Shown here: positions 9,119 to 11,768 of the stretch, piece after piece
Layout: the number at the start of each line of letters is the position of its first letter
How positions within the stretch are numbered: the first letter of the stretch is position 1
NCBI GenBank assembly: GCA_017964755.1
Contig: JAGCRI010000181.1
Location: 1 to 11,768 of the forward strand
DNA from: Bacteroidales bacterium
Lineage (GTDB): Bacteria > Bacteroidota > Bacteroidia > Bacteroidales > WCHB1-69
Reading direction: 5' to 3'
Length of the DNA stretch: 11,768 nucleotides
Made by a program: the position numbers and the translations under genes
Notes under the pieces: generated by a model
Told to the model about the DNA's origin: nothing
The model's database searches: none
Seen by the model: the letters and a program-made list of their open reading frames with translations, nothing else

Positions 9119-9167
9119 CAAAATTATTGTGTACTACTAATTTTATTGAAATAAAAGTGTTTATATA

Positions 9168-10253
9168 ATGGAACTTTCTTCCCCGCAAAAAGAGATATAC
9201 GGAAAAGAGCGTTTTTCCGCCCTCGAAGCACAAAGATTAGCACAAGAAATAGCGTTCGGTCCCATTGTTTTCCAAGTCTCGCGCCTCATGGTGAAGTTCG
9301 GGATTTTCGCCATGCTGAATGACTCTGAAAACGGTCTCTCAATTGAGGAGGTGGCCGAAAAGGCGAAACTGTCACGTTATGCCGCACAGGTTCTGCTTGA
9401 GTCTTCGCTGACAATCGGCACCGTGCTGCTGAATGACGGGAAATTCCATCTGGCAAAAGCAGGCTGGTTTCTGCTGAACGACGATATGGCACGCGTGAAT
9501 ATGGATTTTAACCACGATGTGAACTACAAAGGTCTTTTCCATTTGGAAGAAGCTCTGCTGAACGGCAAACCGGAAGGACTTAAAGAGTTGGGCTCATGGC
9601 CGACAATTTACGAGGGGCTCTCCCAATTGCCGGCTCAAGTTCAGAAGAGTTGGTTCGCATTCGACCATTTCTACTCTGATAATTCTTTTATGCAGGCGTT
9701 GGAGATTGTTTTCAGCAAGAATCCGAAAAGATTGCTTGATGTGGGTGGCAATACAGGCCGCTGGGCTCAACGCTGCGTTAACTATAATCCTGATGTTCAG
9801 GTTGTTATAATGGATTTACCCCAACAATTAGGTATGATGCGACAAGCGATTGCAGGCACAAACGGGGCAGAGAGAATTGACGGCTTCGGAGCAAACCTCC
9901 TCGATGAAACCACCAAATTCCCCACAGGCTTCGATGCAATCTGGATGAGCCAATTTTTGGACTGCTTCTCCGAAGAGCAAGTGTGCAGCATTCTGACCCG
10001 CGCCGCCAAATCAATGGATAAGGACACGACACTTTACATCATGGAGACGTTCTGGGACAGACAGGCGTTTGAGACAGCGTCATACTGCCTCGCACAGATA
10101 AGCCTGTACTTCACCGCGCTCGCCAACGGCAACAGTAAAATGTACTATTCCGGCGATATGGCAAGGTGCGTTGAAACCGCAGGTCTGAAAATAGAAAAGA
10201 TTCATGACAAACTCGGTCTCGGACACAGCATTATGGAGTGCAAACTTAAATAA
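9168..10253 (+). CDS. SAM-dependent methyltransferase, first gene of a probable aryl polyene cluster
   Basis: A 361-residue class I methyltransferase of the small-molecule (Methyltransf_2-like) type. Residues 1 to about 110 form the helical, winged-helix dimerisation domain (GLSIEEVAEKAKLSRYAAQ, then a KFHLAKAGWFLL wing). The Rossmann domain starts with the SAM-binding motif DVGGNTGRW at 191-199, followed by the acidic motif VVIMDLPQQ. Where O-methyltransferases carry the catalytic base in an LHDW-type motif, this protein reads LDCFSEEQ (264-271), with Asp265 in place of His. It may therefore be a C-methyltransferase or use another base. The start at 9168 is the first ATG after the promoter-like site. 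The ketosynthase gene follows after 29 bases. In related pigment clusters such an enzyme is thought to methylate the aryl head group or its precursor; the substrate here is inferred only from context. Confidence 0.85.
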   Translation: MELSSPQKEIYGKERFSALEAQRLAQEIAFGPIVFQVSRLMVKFGIFAMLNDSENGLSIEEVAEKAKLSRYAAQVLLESSLTIGTVLLNDGKFHLAKAGWFLLNDDMARVNMDFNHDVNYKGLFHLEEALLNGKPEGLKELGSWPTIYEGLSQLPAQVQKSWFAFDHFYSDNSFMQALEIVFSKNPKRLLDVGGNTGRWAQRCVNYNPDVQVVIMDLPQQLGMMRQAIAGTNGAERIDGFGANLLDETTKFPTGFDAIWMSQFLDCFSEEQVCSILTRAAKSMDKDTTLYIMETFWDRQAFETASYCLAQISLYFTALANGNSKMYYSGDMARCVETAGLKIEKIHDKLGLGHSIMECKLK

Positions 10254-10282
10254 CAGACTAACTTTTTCTCACATAAAACTCT

Positions 10283-11458
10283 ATGATACTGAATATTGCA
10301 GACAATGTGATTTCGCCGTTAGGGTTCACCTCGCAGGAAAATTGGGCGGCGGTGCTTCGTGGAGACAGCGCACTTTCACTTCACACCGGCGACTTCAATC
10401 TGCCTGAGCCTTTCTTCGGCGCAACAATTGACAATGTTCAGATTGATAACCACTTCCAGAATCTCGCTTCAATACATAAAGTTAATCCCGATGACTTCAC
10501 AAAATTTGAAAAGATTGCAATTCTCTCTGTATCAGAGGCTTTAAGTCACACAAATATTGATGCCGCAAACCCTGACACGATGTTTGTGCTTTCAACCACA
10601 AAAGGGAATGTGGAACTTCTCGGCGATAACAAAGGCTTTCCATACGAAAGGCTTTATCTTTGGAAATCCGCACAAATCATAGCATCATTTTTCAAGAATC
10701 CGAATGAACCTATGGTGGCAAGCAACGCCTGCATTTCGGGTTGTGCTGCACAAATGGCTGCGGAACGGCTTCTGCGCAAGAAACGCTGCCGCTATGTGGT
10801 AGTCGTCGGAGCCGATGTTCTGTCGAAGTTTGTGATTTCAGGATTCCAGTCTTTCAAGTCGCTTTCAACGGAGATGTGCAAACCGTTTGATGCCGACCGC
10901 TGTGGGCTCAACCTCGGCGAGGCGGCGGCAACAATCATTTATTGTGCCGATGACGAACCTGCGGCGGGAAACGCTGACATTGGACTTGCAGCCTCGGCGG
11001 TCTGCAATGATGCAAACCATATCTCCGCACCGTCACGCACAGGCGAAGGGCAACTTGCTGCTTTACAAGAAATTGCAGACATCTCACCCGCCGATTTTGC
11101 CAATGCAGCATTTGTTTCCGCACACGGCACCGCCACTCGCTATAACGATGATATGGAATCGGTCGCACTGAACCGCGCCGGAATTGCTCACCTTCCTGTA
11201 AATTCACTCAAAGGATATTTCGGTCATACTCTCGGTGCAGCAGGAATTCTCGAAACCATTATTTCAAAATACGAAATTATTGAAAAGACAGTCCTCAAGA
11301 CTTTAGGGACAGACAATCCCGGAACTGTTTCTCCACTTAATGTGATTTTAAGCAACACCAAACTATCTGATAATCACAGCTTTATTAAAATAATATCCGG
11401 CTTTGGCGGAATAAACGCCGCATTGCTGTTCTGCAATCTGAAAGGAGGAAAATTATGA
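10283..11458 (+). CDS. Beta-ketoacyl-ACP synthase (FabF/KAS II-like) of a probable aryl polyene cluster
   Basis: A 391-residue condensing enzyme with a complete thiolase-fold active site: nucleophile Cys150 (SNACISG), first histidine His281 (SAHGTATRYND), and Lys310 with second histidine His315 (SLKGYFGHTLGAAG). The C-terminal signature SGFGGINAALLF is also typical. It should catalyse decarboxylative Claisen condensation of malonyl-ACP onto an acyl or aryl starter. At 391 residues it is slightly shorter than housekeeping FabF (about 410). The active-site context ACISG and the opening MILNIADNVISPLGF suit the specialised ketosynthases of aryl polyene and flexirubin clusters better than fatty-acid FabF. 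It lies 29 bases after the methyltransferase gene and overlaps the next gene by four bases (ATGA). No Shine-Dalgarno is seen before its own ATG. Confidence 0.88.
   Translation: MILNIADNVISPLGFTSQENWAAVLRGDSALSLHTGDFNLPEPFFGATIDNVQIDNHFQNLASIHKVNPDDFTKFEKIAILSVSEALSHTNIDAANPDTMFVLSTTKGNVELLGDNKGFPYERLYLWKSAQIIASFFKNPNEPMVASNACISGCAAQMAAERLLRKKRCRYVVVVGADVLSKFVISGFQSFKSLSTEMCKPFDADRCGLNLGEAAATIIYCADDEPAAGNADIGLAASAVCNDANHISAPSRTGEGQLAALQEIADISPADFANAAFVSAHGTATRYNDDMESVALNRAGIAHLPVNSLKGYFGHTLGAAGILETIISKYEIIEKTVLKTLGTDNPGTVSPLNVILSNTKLSDNHSFIKIISGFGGINAALLFCNLKGGKL
11441..11448 (+). promoter_or_regulatory. Strong Shine-Dalgarno inside the ketosynthase 3' end
   Basis: AAAGGAGG ends six bases before the ATG of the next gene and lies within the last codons of the ketosynthase (KGGKL). 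Such a strong anti-16S match is uncommon in Bacteroidota, where most starts rely on A-rich leaders. With the ATGA overlap it fixes the start at 11455 and suggests coupled translation. Confidence 0.7.
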
Positions 11459-11768
11459 GCAGGAAAATTCTATCTTATTGCAGAATAACAAACAAACATG
11501 TTCTCGTTGACGGGAAACTTATTCTTTCTAATAATGATAATAATATAAACCATTGGATTTCATATATTTATAATTATATAAAACTTTCTTACCCGAAATA
11601 TCACAAGATGGATCATTTGTGCAAGGCAGGTATTCTTGCGGCAGAAATGGTTATGGAAAAACTTGGTTTAAACAACGATGAATTGAAGACAGACTGGGCA
11701 ATCTGCTGCATGAACAGGTCAGGCTCGCTGGATAATGACACATCATATCAGAAAACTATTCAAAACAA
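11455..11768 (+). CDS. Second, ketosynthase-like protein of the cluster (3' end missing)
   Basis: Partial gene running off the right edge; 104 codons are visible. The protein starts MSRKILSYCRITNKHVLVDG and continues with YPKYHKMDHLCKAGILAAEM near residues 46-65 and WAICCMNRSGSLDNDTSYQK near residues 81-100. The second stretch matches the pattern of the short second 3-oxoacyl-ACP synthase-like proteins (about 170-210 residues) of Bacteroidota aryl polyene clusters, which resemble the N-terminal half of a ketosynthase. These may partner the full ketosynthase next door, as a chain-length factor does. The catalytic residues, if any, lie beyond the window. The start is set by the AAAGGAGG site and the four-base ATGA overlap. 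Codons for residues 23-42 are extremely AT-rich (8 G/C in 60 bases at 11521-11580), unlike the preceding gene. Confidence 0.7.
   Translation, partial: MSRKILSYCRITNKHVLVDGKLILSNNDNNINHWISYIYNYIKLSYPKYHKMDHLCKAGILAAEMVMEKLGLNNDELKTDWAICCMNRSGSLDNDTSYQKTIQN

Larger units (their letters stand above)
8940..9167. other. Divergent AT-rich intergenic region
   Basis: This 228-base spacer separates the minus-strand YARHG gene from the plus-strand methyltransferase gene and is the longest non-coding stretch in the window. It is strongly AT-rich, with no convincing ORF or RNA gene. It holds the candidate promoters for both directions. It also holds a repeated TTTGCAA (9081-9087 and 9115-9121) whose copies start 34 bases apart, about three helical turns. 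Confidence 0.7.

Noticed and set aside
9286..9492. Minus-strand open frames inside the methyltransferase and ketosynthase genes (for example 9286-9492, 9797-10032, 10935-11207)
   Set aside because: They are antisense to genes with clear catalytic motifs, with no start signals or family resemblance of their own.

Overview
The window looks like a chromosomal segment from a member of the Bacteroidota, most likely the order Bacteroidales. The evidence is a surface protein ending in a type IX secretion sorting domain (CHU_C / type B), a BatA-family membrane protein, a signal-peptide protein with a C-terminal YARHG domain, start regions mostly without a Shine-Dalgarno sequence, and a perfect match to the Bacteroidota -7 promoter consensus TAnnTTTG. 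I cannot name the genus. There are eight protein-coding genes, two of them cut by the window edges. I see no RNA genes, insertion sequences or CRISPR arrays.

Region 1 (1-6209) is a tightly packed plus-strand run. It holds the 3' part of a BatA/von Willebrand A membrane protein, an OPT-family peptide (or metal-chelate) transporter starting 29 bases later, and a large secreted choice-of-anchor L / Calx-beta / PKD protein whose ATG overlaps the transporter stop by one base. A hairpin at 6229-6263 probably marks the end of this unit. Region 2 (6302-7699) is a single gene, rmuC, for a membrane-anchored coiled-coil protein with a PD-(D/E)xK-like nuclease core. Region 3 (7743-8939) is the only minus-strand gene, a secreted protein with a degenerate YARHG domain, convergent with rmuC.

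Region 4 (about 9077-11768, running off the right edge) is the most interesting part. A 228-base AT-rich divergent spacer carries a promoter-like site. It is followed by a co-directional set: a methyltransferase of the winged-helix/Rossmann small-molecule type, a complete Cys-His-His beta-ketoacyl-ACP synthase, and the start of a second, diverged ketosynthase-like protein joined to it by an ATGA overlap with a strong internal Shine-Dalgarno sequence. This order matches the beginning of the aryl polyene / flexirubin-like pigment clusters of Bacteroidota. The window appears to cover the left border of such a cluster. The carrier protein, dehydratase, ketoreductase, ammonia-lyase and exporter expected in such clusters would lie to the right, outside the window.

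Read together, regions 1-3 are cell-envelope, transport and housekeeping genes. Region 4 would make an aryl-capped polyunsaturated lipid that is typically placed in the outer membrane, where it protects against oxidative stress. The cluster assignment rests on gene order and recognisable families, because only its first two genes and part of the third can be seen.
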